Shown here piece by piece: positions 43,499-52,126 of a stretch of 64,000 bases of DNA. Below the pieces are notes generated by a model. The model had not been told where the DNA came from. It searched no databases and saw only the letters and a list, made by a program, of their open reading frames with translations. The stretch is from Paenibacillus sp. HWE-109 (GTDB taxonomy: Bacteria > Bacillota > Bacilli > Paenibacillales > NBRC-103111), in contig NZ_CP091881.1 of NCBI RefSeq assembly GCF_022163125.1, forward strand, positions 5,208,001 to 5,272,000, in the 5' to 3' direction. Positions within the stretch are counted from its first letter, which is position 1. The number at the start of each line of letters is the position of its first letter. Made by a program: the position numbers and the translations under genes.

Positions 43499-45043
43499 TT
43501 AATTTCCTGCCTTCCAAGCATCATATTGCTTCTGGATCTCACTCATAACTTTATCAATTCCTGCATCCACCAGTTTTTTCTTCGTATCCTCAACATATTT
43601 CGGGTAATCCGGCATGGAACCCGTCGTGAAGATTGGATTCACCTCTTTATTGACGGCGTTGATCTGCGCAATCTCCGATTTGACCGGCTCCGTATTGAAA
43701 ATAAATCCGAGCAGACGAGAAGCCTTGCCGTTATCGTTCGTCTTTTTCATTGCTTCCAACGCTTTCGTTGAATTCCAGTTTGAATCCCATTGATCCCAAA
43801 GCGGCCCAAGCCAGTTATGCCAAATTGCCCATGTTTGTTCAGCACCGCTTTTGGCTTCTATCGTTGGATTATCGTCTTTGACGGTACCTGATTTCACCGT
43901 ATAGTTTTTACCTTCAACCCCGTACGCTAGTGTATTCAATAAGTACTTGTCGCTCCAAATGTAATCTAGCAGCATCATGGCTCTTTCCGGATTCTTGGAT
44001 GTTGCACTGATCGCTGTCGCAGCTGCTGTCATGGAACTGGTTGAAATGGTTGGCTGTGAACTGAATGTTTCAACGGTTGGGAAGCCATATGTGCTTGTCG
44101 ATTTCGACCCGTCTTCCGTATAACCTCCGGAGTCGCGAAGCACAGCATATTTCCCTGATTTGGCTTCAGCCAGATAATCCGTTTTGATCGCGGCATCTTT
44201 GGCTATGTAGCCCTTTTTATAGAAATCATTCATAATTCTATAATTTTCATAATTTTGCTGAATATCAAGCGTTTTGATGAAGGTACCGTCTTTTTCACTA
44301 AAAGAGATGCCAGCTACTACAGATGTATAATCGGGTAATCCTACTCCGGAAGTAGCTCCATTAGCCGTTGCAATGACTGGAATCATATTCGGTTCATTTT
44401 TCTTAATTGTTTCCAGGAATGGCTCCAGATCACTAAGACTCTTGACACTTTTATAATCGAATTTATATTTCTCAACTAAATCTTTTTTAAATACATAGGC
44501 ACTCGCCGGGCTATACGGTGTCTGAGCGGGAATCGCCATAATCTTCCCTTTGTAGGTGACGGCTTTCCATGCGCGCGGATCAACTTTTTTGAGGATATTC
44601 TGACCATACTTCTGCAATAAATCGTCAAGCGGCATGAAGGCGCCTTTCTGCACATTGCCATTCAAATTATTTAACGTATTGGAGGTAAATACGAGATCGT
44701 AGGGCTCGCCAGCCGCTGACTTCAGCTTGATCTTATCTTCCCAGCCCGCGTTGTCAATCATGTTAAAGTGTACATTGGCATTCAATTTTTCCTTAATGAG
44801 CTTGTTTGCTACCGCCTCAACCGCTTCCTGATCCTTTAAATTGTCGATCGGCTTTGGCATGAACCAGCTAATATCAACGAAATCTTTGGTCTGACTCGTA
44901 CTTGCCCCCGTACTTGCAATCGGACTTGCGCTTTCTTTTGTTTTCTCGTTCGTGCTGCAGCCACTAATAACAATTGTTGTCGCCAGTAAGACAGATGTTC
45001 CTGATCCAATCCATTTTGCAGCTTTGGCTTTTTGACCTTTCAC
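43499..45043 (-). CDS. Carbohydrate ABC transporter solute-binding lipoprotein
   Basis: 514 residues with lipobox VISGC (Cys29) after a hydrophobic segment. FVDISWFMPKPIDNLKDQEAVEAVANKL and AMMLLDYIWSDKYLLNTLAYGVEGKNY belong to the large Paenibacillus/LplA-type family-1 solute-binding proteins that take up oligosaccharides. The start is GTG at 45043, with GGAGG 8 bases upstream. Its neighbours should be two permeases; only a broken remnant of one is present, so transport through this locus is probably lost unless other permeases serve it. Confidence 0.92.
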   Translation of the reverse strand: MKGQKAKAAKWIGSGTSVLLATTIVISGCSTNEKTKESASPIASTGASTSQTKDFVDISWFMPKPIDNLKDQEAVEAVANKLIKEKLNANVHFNMIDNAGWEDKIKLKSAAGEPYDLVFTSNTLNNLNGNVQKGAFMPLDDLLQKYGQNILKKVDPRAWKAVTYKGKIMAIPAQTPYSPASAYVFKKDLVEKYKFDYKSVKSLSDLEPFLETIKKNEPNMIPVIATANGATSGVGLPDYTSVVAGISFSEKDGTFIKTLDIQQNYENYRIMNDFYKKGYIAKDAAIKTDYLAEAKSGKYAVLRDSGGYTEDGSKSTSTYGFPTVETFSSQPTISTSSMTAAATAISATSKNPERAMMLLDYIWSDKYLLNTLAYGVEGKNYTVKSGTVKDDNPTIEAKSGAEQTWAIWHNWLGPLWDQWDSNWNSTKALEAMKKTNDNGKASRLLGFIFNTEPVKSEIAQINAVNKEVNPIFTTGSMPDYPKYVEDTKKKLVDAGIDKVMSEIQKQYDAWKAGN

Positions 45044-45118
45044 TTGGATGGCCTCCCTTATATGATCTTTCCTCAATAATTGAGAGATACAGAGCAGGTA
45101 ACCTGCACCTGGATTTAT

Positions 45119-45677
45119 TTAACCTTTTACAGAACCTACCGTCAATCCTTGCACAAAATATTTCTGAAACAGCGGAAAAACGAGAAGCATGGGTCCTGCT
45201 GCCAAAATACACATAGCCACACATAGCCATACGTGCACTTAATGATGGAACCTGTGTGCCTGGTTTAACGAGACCATACTGTATAGCTTCCGACGAATTC
45301 AAGTACTCCATATTCTTCAGAACGCGAATAAGCAAATATTGCAGCTTCATTAAATGATCTTGATCCATATACAGCAAGGTCAGCCACCAATCATTCCAGT
45401 ATTGGAGTGCGAAGAACAGACCCAAGGTAGCCAGTGCGGGCTTTGATATTTGCAGAACAATTTGGGCAAAAATTCTTAACTCGCCTGCACCGTCCATTTT
45501 CGCTGACTCAATAATCGCTTCTGGTATCGTTTGCAGGAAACCTTTCATCAGAAGCACAAACCAGCCGCTAATCAGATAAGGCAATATGAGCGCCAGAACA
45601 TTGTTTCTGAGTCCCAGCCATTTCACCATGAGAATATAGGAGGGTACCATTCCCCCATGAAAGAGCATCGTGAAGAA
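45119..45677 (-). pseudogene. Sugar ABC transporter permease remnant (LplC/YtcP type), 5'-deleted and frameshifted
   Basis: The frame reads FFTMLFHGGMVPSYILMVKWLGL, then the EAA-loop region ESAKMDGAGELRIFAQIVL and ALATLGLFFALQYWNDWW, typical of a family permease of about 290 residues. About the first 100 residues are missing: the sequence starts directly after the stop of the FAD oxidoreductase gene, in its frame. A tandem copy of ACACATAGCC (45209-45218 and 45219-45228) adds 10 bases and shifts the frame; past it the other frame restores the normal end (MCILAAGPMLLVFPLFQKYF ... VQGLTVGSVKG, stop at 45119). Both lesions argue for a non-functional gene. Confidence 0.88.
45209..45228. repeat. 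10-bp tandem duplication causing the permease frameshift
   Basis: ACACATAGCC occurs twice in direct tandem. Removing one copy restores a single open frame to the conserved permease C-terminus. Confidence 0.85.
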
Positions 45678-46937
45678 TCAGCTCGGGCGTTGAACAAAAT
45701 GAACGCCTTGTTTCCTTAGTTCTTCGTGAAGCCTATCGATCGAGACATCCCTGAGTTGGCAATTGCTGTCTATCGAGATAGCAGCAGCTACTCCCGCTGC
45801 TTGACCAAGCGCATAGCAAGTGGCTTGAATACGCATGGATGACATCGCCACATGGGTAGCCGAAATGGCCCGGCCCGCTACTAGCAGCCCCTCGACGCTG
45901 ACAGGCACCAGGCAACGATAGGGGATATCGTATCCATCAATATGCCGCTCATCAGTAACTTTCGAACCATCCGGACTATGGATATCGATCTCGTAGTTCG
46001 TTTGCGCGACCACATCGGTGAAACGGCGACCGGCCGTTAGGTCGTCTTCCGTCAACGTATACAAACCTACCAGTTGATTCGTTTCTCTAACCCCAGTTTG
46101 CGATGCAACATGAGATATCGCGTAATTCTCAAAGCCATTGCGCTGCAAATAATGAGCGATGGAAAAAGCCTGCTTCAGACATTCCTTCTCCGCATAATTA
46201 ATATCTTCGATTTTGGCGCCATTGCCTTTCACCCGGCTCATGTTAACGAGCAGCGTACCATCGCCCATTCGTTCCCAATATAAGTGGCGACCCTGGGGCA
46301 GGTCCTCCGGCTTGTCATAGTAATAGCAGCCTTCAGGCAAATAAGGTTTTACAGGTTCTCCTGTATTTTGCATCATGAACATAAGGGTCATGGGCTGAGT
46401 CATCCCATCAGATTCCCTCCCCGACGTGTAGGAAGCTCCAGATTCTATGGCTACACGAGCATCTCCGGTACAATCGAGGAACACCGCTCCTTCAACCGCC
46501 CGCAACCCTTCACGGGAATTGATAATAACAGCCTTCATCTGTTTATCGACAATAATCGATGAAACAAAGCTCGTGTGGTAGCATACTTTGACATTTTCGC
46601 GTTCCAGCTTTTGATTTAAATAATAGCGCAAGCGAAAAGGACTGAACTGATGCTCTAACCCTTCTTCATGCCCGTTTGGCAGATGTGCAGCAGCAAATTC
46701 AGCAATGATTTCCCTATATATACCTGTACAATTGCCAACTTTCATGAAAATGCTTACATTTCCAATCGTTCCCATTCCTCCGAGCTGTGCCGTATGTTCA
46801 AGAAGGATCACCTTTTTCCCGCAACGGGCGCCAGCTATCGCTGCCGCAACACCCGATGGCCCGCCTCCTATTACGACCAAGTCAGCACGATCGTAGAGGG
46901 GAATATGGCGGTTAAGCTCATAATAATTCGTTGCCAT
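45678..46937 (-). CDS. FAD-dependent oxidoreductase
   Basis: 419 residues. N-terminal FAD-binding motif VVIGGGPSGVAAAIAGARCGKKVILLE (about 21-47) and a C-terminal FAD motif VEGLLVAGRAISATHVAMSS with GQAAGVAAAISI. It belongs to the FAD_oxidored group (PF12831-like) that often sits in carbohydrate operons and is thought to act on sugars or related polyols. GAGGTT stands before ATG. Its last three or so residues may derive from the deletion junction with the permease, but the protein looks near full length. Confidence 0.88.
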   Translation of the reverse strand: MATNYYELNRHIPLYDRADLVVIGGGPSGVAAAIAGARCGKKVILLEHTAQLGGMGTIGNVSIFMKVGNCTGIYREIIAEFAAAHLPNGHEEGLEHQFSPFRLRYYLNQKLERENVKVCYHTSFVSSIIVDKQMKAVIINSREGLRAVEGAVFLDCTGDARVAIESGASYTSGRESDGMTQPMTLMFMMQNTGEPVKPYLPEGCYYYDKPEDLPQGRHLYWERMGDGTLLVNMSRVKGNGAKIEDINYAEKECLKQAFSIAHYLQRNGFENYAISHVASQTGVRETNQLVGLYTLTEDDLTAGRRFTDVVAQTNYEIDIHSPDGSKVTDERHIDGYDIPYRCLVPVSVEGLLVAGRAISATHVAMSSMRIQATCYALGQAAGVAAAISIDSNCQLRDVSIDRLHEELRKQGVHFVQRPS

Positions 46938-47191
46938 CTCATAACCTCGTTTCTAAAATCTTGCCATACCTCAACACTAGGCCATGAATCCGGCAAAGTA
47001 TATTGCATTATAGGTATTTTCCTTCAAAAACGGCTCCCAAGACTGCTTTTTCAGCGAAGGAATCGACTGCATTCCAGGCAAATTTCTATTGACTGCGCAT
47101 TCGGCAGTGATTATCATGCAGCCCCCTCCACGAAAGATCGCCTGATATTGTATACTAAAACTATTGTAGAAATGGGAAGGAGCGTCAGGAA

Positions 47192-48043
47192 ATGAGGAAA
47201 CTGCCCTTGCCTTATCGCTATATGATTGATGAATTTCTCACTCCATCCTTTCATTTCAGCATCTCCGAGTATGAGGTACACCGTGTTCATGATTTGCATG
47301 GGCATGAATTTTTTGAGATGGAGATTATTTTGGACGGCCGGGGCACACAAATTTTGAACGGGGAATCCTCCCCTCTCGCCCCTGGCGCGATTTACCTTCT
47401 GACACCTGTTGACTTCCACACCATTATTCCGGAGCCAAGATTTCCTCTTCGACTAATTAATCTGAAATTTACCGAGGAGTGGCTTGATGAAGAGCTGCGC
47501 CTGTTTCTTTTTCAACAACCCAATCGGATATCTATCCGCTGTGAGGATACACTTCTGGCTGGCATCGAATTGGAATGCCAGCGATTATTAGCTGAATGCG
47601 CCGAATCGCGGATTGGCAAGAATCAAGCCATTCGGGCAACATTGAACAGAATGCTGGTCGATATCCTGCGGTCTTGTCCCACGGATCCCAAAGCTTTATT
47701 CAAACATCCGAGAGTAGATGTCCCTGAATGGACTCAACTTCGCAAAGCGCTGCATTATATCGATTATCATTTTCGTGAACCGATAACTCTCCAGCAAGCT
47801 GCGGCGCTCACTCCATGGAGTCCCAACTATTTCAGTGAAAAATTCAGCAAAGTCATCGGTCAATCGTTTCAAATGTATTTGCAAGAGAAGAGGCTTCAAT
47901 TTGCCCATAGGCTGCTGCTTAATTCCAGTTTACCGATGACTGAAATTGGGCTGGCTTCCGGCTTTAATTCGTTGTCTTATTTCATTCGTTGTTTTAAAAG
48001 CAAATACGGGCTGTCCCCGAAAGCAGCCCGTCACGCCAAATAA
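47192..48043 (+). CDS. AraC-family transcriptional regulator with cupin-like sensor
   Basis: 283 residues. An N-terminal cupin-type sugar-sensing region (HGHEFFEMEIILDGRGTQIL, PGAIYLLTPVDFHTI) precedes a C-terminal AraC pair of helix-turn-helix motifs (ITLQQAAALTPWSPNYFSEKFSKV and LPMTEIGLASGFNSLSYFIRCFKSKYGLSP). It is divergent from the FAD oxidoreductase and directly upstream of the GH2 operon, so it likely controls one or both. ATG has GAAGGAG 9 bases upstream. Confidence 0.95.
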   Translation: MRKLPLPYRYMIDEFLTPSFHFSISEYEVHRVHDLHGHEFFEMEIILDGRGTQILNGESSPLAPGAIYLLTPVDFHTIIPEPRFPLRLINLKFTEEWLDEELRLFLFQQPNRISIRCEDTLLAGIELECQRLLAECAESRIGKNQAIRATLNRMLVDILRSCPTDPKALFKHPRVDVPEWTQLRKALHYIDYHFREPITLQQAAALTPWSPNYFSEKFSKVIGQSFQMYLQEKRLQFAHRLLLNSSLPMTEIGLASGFNSLSYFIRCFKSKYGLSPKAARHAK

Positions 48044-48092
48044 AAACCGAAAATCGTGCTATGTTTCTGAACATAAGACAAGTTTAATCATC

Positions 48093-48141
48093 AACCTCCT
48101 TGTACAATGGGTTCGTAAGTCCCCATCGTTACGAGGAGGTT
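48093..48141 (+). promoter_or_regulatory. Hairpin burying the GH2 ribosome binding site; also terminator-like
   Basis: Left arm AACCTCCTTGTACAATGGG (48093-48111) pairs with the right arm at 48122-48141 ending ACGAGGAGGTT: 17 Watson-Crick pairs, one G-U, one mismatch and one bulge. The right arm contains AGGAGG, the ribosome binding site of the GH2 gene six bases downstream, and is followed by TTTTTATATG, so the same structure could stop araC transcription and mask translation. Confidence 0.75.
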
Positions 48142-48146
48142 TTTAT

Positions 48147-50480
48147 ATGATCGATACCCTGTGCCTGAACGGCCAGTGGCAGCTTGTTTATTTCCCTCAA
48201 GATCAATGGCCTATCCATCATCCCGATGATTTGAGCAGCTTGCCTATACCTGCCATTCAGGCAGCAGTTCCAGGCAATGTTGAGCTGGATTTGGTCAGCA
48301 GCGGACGGCTGCCTGAGCCCTTTCATGGCACTCATATCAACGAGCTTCGCCCGTTGGAACATTATGAATGGTGGTACAGTCTGGAATTCTCCGCACCGCC
48401 GGATATGAAAGGTTTGCGCACGGAATTCGTTTTTCAGGGTGTAGACTGCTTTGCCACCTATTGGCTTAATGGAGATAAGCTCGGCTCCAGCGACAATATG
48501 TTTATTGAGGTTCATCTTGAAACAACGCATTCCCTCCTATTCGATCGTCCAAACAAACTGTTTGTAAGGTTGTGTTCACCAATTGTAGAAGCCATGAAGC
48601 GAAGTACAGATACCATTTGTTACGGTCCAATTACCAATGGTGAACAACTATTCGTAAGAAAAGCTGCGCACAGCTTCGGTTGGGACATCATGCCGCGAGC
48701 CGTATCGGCAGGCATCTGGCGATCCGTTGCGTTGAACGTCATCCAGGATCACGCCTTGACCGATCTTTATTTTCATACGATTTCCGTAGAAAAGGACTTT
48801 TCGAACGCGCAGATTGGGTTATTTTTCAGAGTAGCCACAGATCCCAAGTTTTTTTATGATGGCTTGGAGCTAAGGATAACGGGATCGTCGGGCGAATCAA
48901 AGTTTCAGATCAGCAAGCCTGTATTGTTCAATCTGGGCACCTTAACCATATCCGTGGATAATCCCCGCCTTTGGTGGCCTAGTGGATACGGGGAAGCTCA
49001 GCTGTACGAAGTCACAACCGAGCTGCTCCATCAAGGACGCGTACTGGCTTCGCGGACGGAAAGAATTGGCATTAGACAGGCGCAGCTCATTCGCACAGAG
49101 ACGACCACCTCCGAAGCAGGCGGGGAATTTCTATTCCAAGTCAACCACACGCCAATCATGTGCAAAGGATCGAACTGGGTGCCGATGGATGTGTTCCACA
49201 GCCGGGATGCCAGCCGTTACGAGACCGCGCTTCAACTGTTCTGTGAAACGGGCTGCAACATGATCCGCTGCTGGGGAGGGAATGTTTACGAAGACCATGC
49301 TTTTTTTGATTTCTGCGATCAGCATGGATTGATGGTTTGGCAGGATTTCGCGATGGCATGCGCCGTCTATCCGCAGACGCCCGAATTCTTCGAAGCCATG
49401 AGACTTGAAGCTTCATCCGTGGTCAAGAAGCTGCGCAATCATGCCTCGCTTGTCTTATGGTGCGGTGATAACGAATGTGATGAGGCTTATCAGTGGTATG
49501 GCTTGCCTGATCCCTCCGTCAATGGGATTACCCGGAAGCTGCTGCCGGATATCATTCAGCAGTATGATCCACACCGGGCGTATCTGCCTAGTTCTCCCTA
49601 TCTGTCTCCAGACGTTATCCGAGCCGGGAATATGAATATGGCGCCTGAACGGCATCTCTGGGGCCCACGCGATTATTATAAAAGCTCCTATTATCAAACG
49701 AGCGCCGACCATTTCATCAGTGAAATTGGCTATCATGGCTGTCCTAATTTATCTTCGATGAGAAAGTTTATTGATGACGAGCAGCTCTGGCCCTTCGACA
49801 GCAACAACGAGCAATGGGTCGCGCATGCCACAGAAGTTAGCGGCTCACAAGGACCTAACGCGACACGGATTCAGTTAATGGCAAATCAAATTAAAGAATT
49901 GTTCGGAACCATTCCTGACTCTTTGGAGAATTTCATACTGGCTTCACAAATTTCCCAAGAAGAGGCCAAGAAATTTTTCATCGAGATGACTCGGCTCAAG
50001 AAGTGGCGCAAAACCGGGATTCTCTGGTGGAACATGATCGACGGATGGCCGCAGTTCTCCGATGCTGTCGTAGATTACTACTATGGCGCCAAGCTTGCCT
50101 TTCACTATATCCGCAGAGTTCAGCAGCCTGTTTGCATCATGGTCGACGAACCCTCTAACTGGCACGTGCGTGTAGCAGCAGGAAACGATTCCAGAGAAGC
50201 GGCAACGGGCACTTATCGCCTTTGGGATGCGGATTCGCAGGAAACTCTCTTGGAGGGCCGTTTTCATGTGGCAGCCAATGAAAATGCCGAGCTTGGCAAA
50301 ATTCCTATTTCTCATTCGCAGAAACGGTTGTTTCTTATCCAATGGACTATGGATGGCATCACCTATGGGAATCACTATCTGCTTGGCTTTCCGGCATTCG
50401 CTTTGGCGGATTACCAAGGTTGGCTGCCGCAAATTGCTGCGCTTTCGAACGATTTTCGGGCCGATGAGATCGGTCGATAG
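48147..50480 (+). CDS. Glycoside hydrolase family 2 enzyme (beta-mannosidase-like)
   Basis: 777 residues. N-terminal sugar-binding and immunoglobulin-like GH2 domains (LNGQWQLVYFPQDQ, VPGNVELDLVSSG, FVFQGVDCFATYWLNG) precede a TIM barrel. The probable acid/base is Glu443 (WCGDNECDEAYQW) and nucleophile Glu526 (ISEIGYHGCP). The order and the MIRCWGGNVYEDHAFFDFCDQHGLMVWQDF block resemble beta-mannosidases rather than galactosidases. No signal peptide, so it acts inside the cell on imported oligosaccharides. ATG at 48147 follows AGGAGG; a longer frame upstream overlaps the regulator and is ignored. First gene of an operon with SIS and ROK genes. Confidence 0.9.
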   Translation: MIDTLCLNGQWQLVYFPQDQWPIHHPDDLSSLPIPAIQAAVPGNVELDLVSSGRLPEPFHGTHINELRPLEHYEWWYSLEFSAPPDMKGLRTEFVFQGVDCFATYWLNGDKLGSSDNMFIEVHLETTHSLLFDRPNKLFVRLCSPIVEAMKRSTDTICYGPITNGEQLFVRKAAHSFGWDIMPRAVSAGIWRSVALNVIQDHALTDLYFHTISVEKDFSNAQIGLFFRVATDPKFFYDGLELRITGSSGESKFQISKPVLFNLGTLTISVDNPRLWWPSGYGEAQLYEVTTELLHQGRVLASRTERIGIRQAQLIRTETTTSEAGGEFLFQVNHTPIMCKGSNWVPMDVFHSRDASRYETALQLFCETGCNMIRCWGGNVYEDHAFFDFCDQHGLMVWQDFAMACAVYPQTPEFFEAMRLEASSVVKKLRNHASLVLWCGDNECDEAYQWYGLPDPSVNGITRKLLPDIIQQYDPHRAYLPSSPYLSPDVIRAGNMNMAPERHLWGPRDYYKSSYYQTSADHFISEIGYHGCPNLSSMRKFIDDEQLWPFDSNNEQWVAHATEVSGSQGPNATRIQLMANQIKELFGTIPDSLENFILASQISQEEAKKFFIEMTRLKKWRKTGILWWNMIDGWPQFSDAVVDYYYGAKLAFHYIRRVQQPVCIMVDEPSNWHVRVAAGNDSREAATGTYRLWDADSQETLLEGRFHVAANENAELGKIPISHSQKRLFLIQWTMDGITYGNHYLLGFPAFALADYQGWLPQIAALSNDFRADEIGR

Positions 50481-50494
50481 GGGGAATTTACAGG

Positions 50495-51145
50495 ATGGAT
50501 ATAAGGATATTAGAAACTCACATGCAGCAGCTTACAGAACGTTATCCAGATTTGGAAGTCTGTACATCTGACCTTCTCAAGGCTTTCCAGCTATGTGCGA
50601 ATACGTTCCATTCCGCGGGTAAAATGCTGCTCTGCGGCAACGGGGGAAGTGCCGCCGATTGCGATCATATTGTCGGCGAGCTTATGAAAGGCTTCCTGTC
50701 CAAACGGCCTGTTCCGTTATCCTTTCGGGGTTCTTTGGTGCAACAATGGGATCAATTGGACGGGGGCTACATCGCCGATCGTCTACAGCAGGCATTGCCC
50801 GCCATCTCACTAGCCAATCATTCAGCTTTGCTTACAGCGTATGCCAATGATGTAGAACCGGAAATGATTTTTGCACAACAAGTGTATGGGTATGGGAAAA
50901 AGGGGGATGTGCTTGTGGCGCTCACGACTTCCGGAAATTCAGCGAATGTCCTTCGTGCTGTGCAGACCGCCAAAGCTATAGGTATGTCTACCATCGGCTT
51001 AACTGGGAAACACGGAGGCCAGCTTAAGAAGTTATGCGATGTAACCATCACAGTGCCATGGGACAGTACGCCGGATATTCAGGAACGTCACCTGCCTATT
51101 TATCATTCCCTATGCTTATTGCTGGAAAGGGAGTTTTTCGGATGA
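50495..51145 (+). CDS. SIS-domain sugar-phosphate isomerase (GmhA-like)
   Basis: 216 residues, larger than GmhA (about 190). LLCGNGGSAADCDHIVGELMKGF binds the sugar phosphate, and ALTTSGNSANVLRAVQTAKAIGM with TIGLTGKHGG is the second SIS motif. An insert near residues 70-105 (RPVPLSFRGSLVQQWDQLDGGYI) differs from classical sedoheptulose-7-phosphate isomerases. The gene is 14 bases after GH2 and overlaps the ROK gene by ATGA. No heptose-synthesis genes are nearby, so a catabolic isomerase role for the GH2 product is more likely than lipopolysaccharide synthesis (inference). Confidence 0.88.
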   Translation: MDIRILETHMQQLTERYPDLEVCTSDLLKAFQLCANTFHSAGKMLLCGNGGSAADCDHIVGELMKGFLSKRPVPLSFRGSLVQQWDQLDGGYIADRLQQALPAISLANHSALLTAYANDVEPEMIFAQQVYGYGKKGDVLVALTTSGNSANVLRAVQTAKAIGMSTIGLTGKHGGQLKKLCDVTITVPWDSTPDIQERHLPIYHSLCLLLEREFFG

Positions 51146-52110
51146 TGACACTGCTCGCTGGCATCGATATTGGAGGAACCAAGTGTGCGGTGACTCTCGG
51201 CAGAAGGCTTGCTCCTACGGGTATTGCCCTGCTAGGGAAAGTTCAGTTTCCTACGCCCAAGGAACCTCTTCAGGCCATCGCTGAAATTATGAATGTCCTA
51301 GAGAAATTATTGGTAGAACAAGGCGGTTCACTCGCAGCGATTGGCATCAGCTGCGGTGGACCCTTGGACAGCAAGCGCGGTTTCATCCTTTCGCCACCGA
51401 ATTTGCCAGGGTGGGATCACATCAATTTGATAGCTCCTATCCAGGAACGATTCGGTGTTCCCACCGGCTTGCAGAACGATGCCAACGCTTGTGCATTGGC
51501 CGAATGGCGATATGGGGCTGGCGTAGGAACCCGCAACATGATATTCCTTACTTTCGGCACGGGCATGGGGGCTGGTCTTATTCTAGATGGCAAGCTGTAC
51601 GCCGGAACGAATGATATGGCTGGTGAAATTGGTCATATGAGGCTGGAGCCAACAGGACCTGTCGGTTACGGCAAATCAGGCTCTTTTGAAGGCTTCTGCA
51701 GCGGAGGCGGCATTGTCCAATTGGGAAGACAGAAAGCCATGGAGGCACTGGCACTTGGCCAACCTCCTGGCTATTGCTTATCGGAGTCGCAACTGGACTG
51801 GATCACAGCGCAGAAGATATCTGAGGCTGCCCATGCAGGAGACGATTCTGCTTTGCAGATTTTCCATACCGCGGCTGTACAGCTTGGGAGAGGACTATCT
51901 GTACTCGTCGACATCCTGAACCCAGAGCTGATCGTCATTGGGAGTATTTATGCGAGACAACGCAGCCTGCTTGAGGCTTATGCCTGGCAGGAACTTCAAA
52001 GGGAGGCGCTCCCTCTTGCCCTGCAGGTCTGCCGTGTCGTTCCTTCTGGCTTGGGAGATCAGGTAGGCGATTATGCCAGCTTATCCGTTGCGGAATATCA
52101 ACTGATGTGA
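51142..52110 (+). CDS. ROK-family sugar kinase lacking the usual zinc cysteines
   Basis: 322 residues. Phosphate-binding DIGGTKCAVTLG is at residues 9-20, then GISCGGPLDSKRGFILSPPN and QNDANACALAEWRYGAG with the catalytic Asp. The ROK His motif is EIGHMRLEPTGP, but the usual C-x-C-G-x2-G-C segment reads GYGKSGSFEGFCSG, so the three zinc ligands are missing. A SIS partner is encoded directly upstream (ATGA overlap), suggesting kinase and isomerase act in sequence on one sugar. Confidence 0.92.
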   Translation: MMTLLAGIDIGGTKCAVTLGRRLAPTGIALLGKVQFPTPKEPLQAIAEIMNVLEKLLVEQGGSLAAIGISCGGPLDSKRGFILSPPNLPGWDHINLIAPIQERFGVPTGLQNDANACALAEWRYGAGVGTRNMIFLTFGTGMGAGLILDGKLYAGTNDMAGEIGHMRLEPTGPVGYGKSGSFEGFCSGGGIVQLGRQKAMEALALGQPPGYCLSESQLDWITAQKISEAAHAGDDSALQIFHTAAVQLGRGLSVLVDILNPELIVIGSIYARQRSLLEAYAWQELQREALPLALQVCRVVPSGLGDQVGDYASLSVAEYQLM

Positions 52111-52126
52111 AATACTCGATTGCCTT

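Noticed and set aside
44964..45120. Extension of the permease frame into the start of the solute-binding protein gene
   Set aside because: After the 10-bp duplication the translation loses all similarity to permeases, while the other frame restores the conserved end with a stop at 45119.
47946..48146. A 67-residue N-terminal extension of the GH2 enzyme
   Set aside because: It overlaps the AraC gene end and the hairpin, has no GH2 similarity, and a strong AGGAGG fixes the start at 48147.
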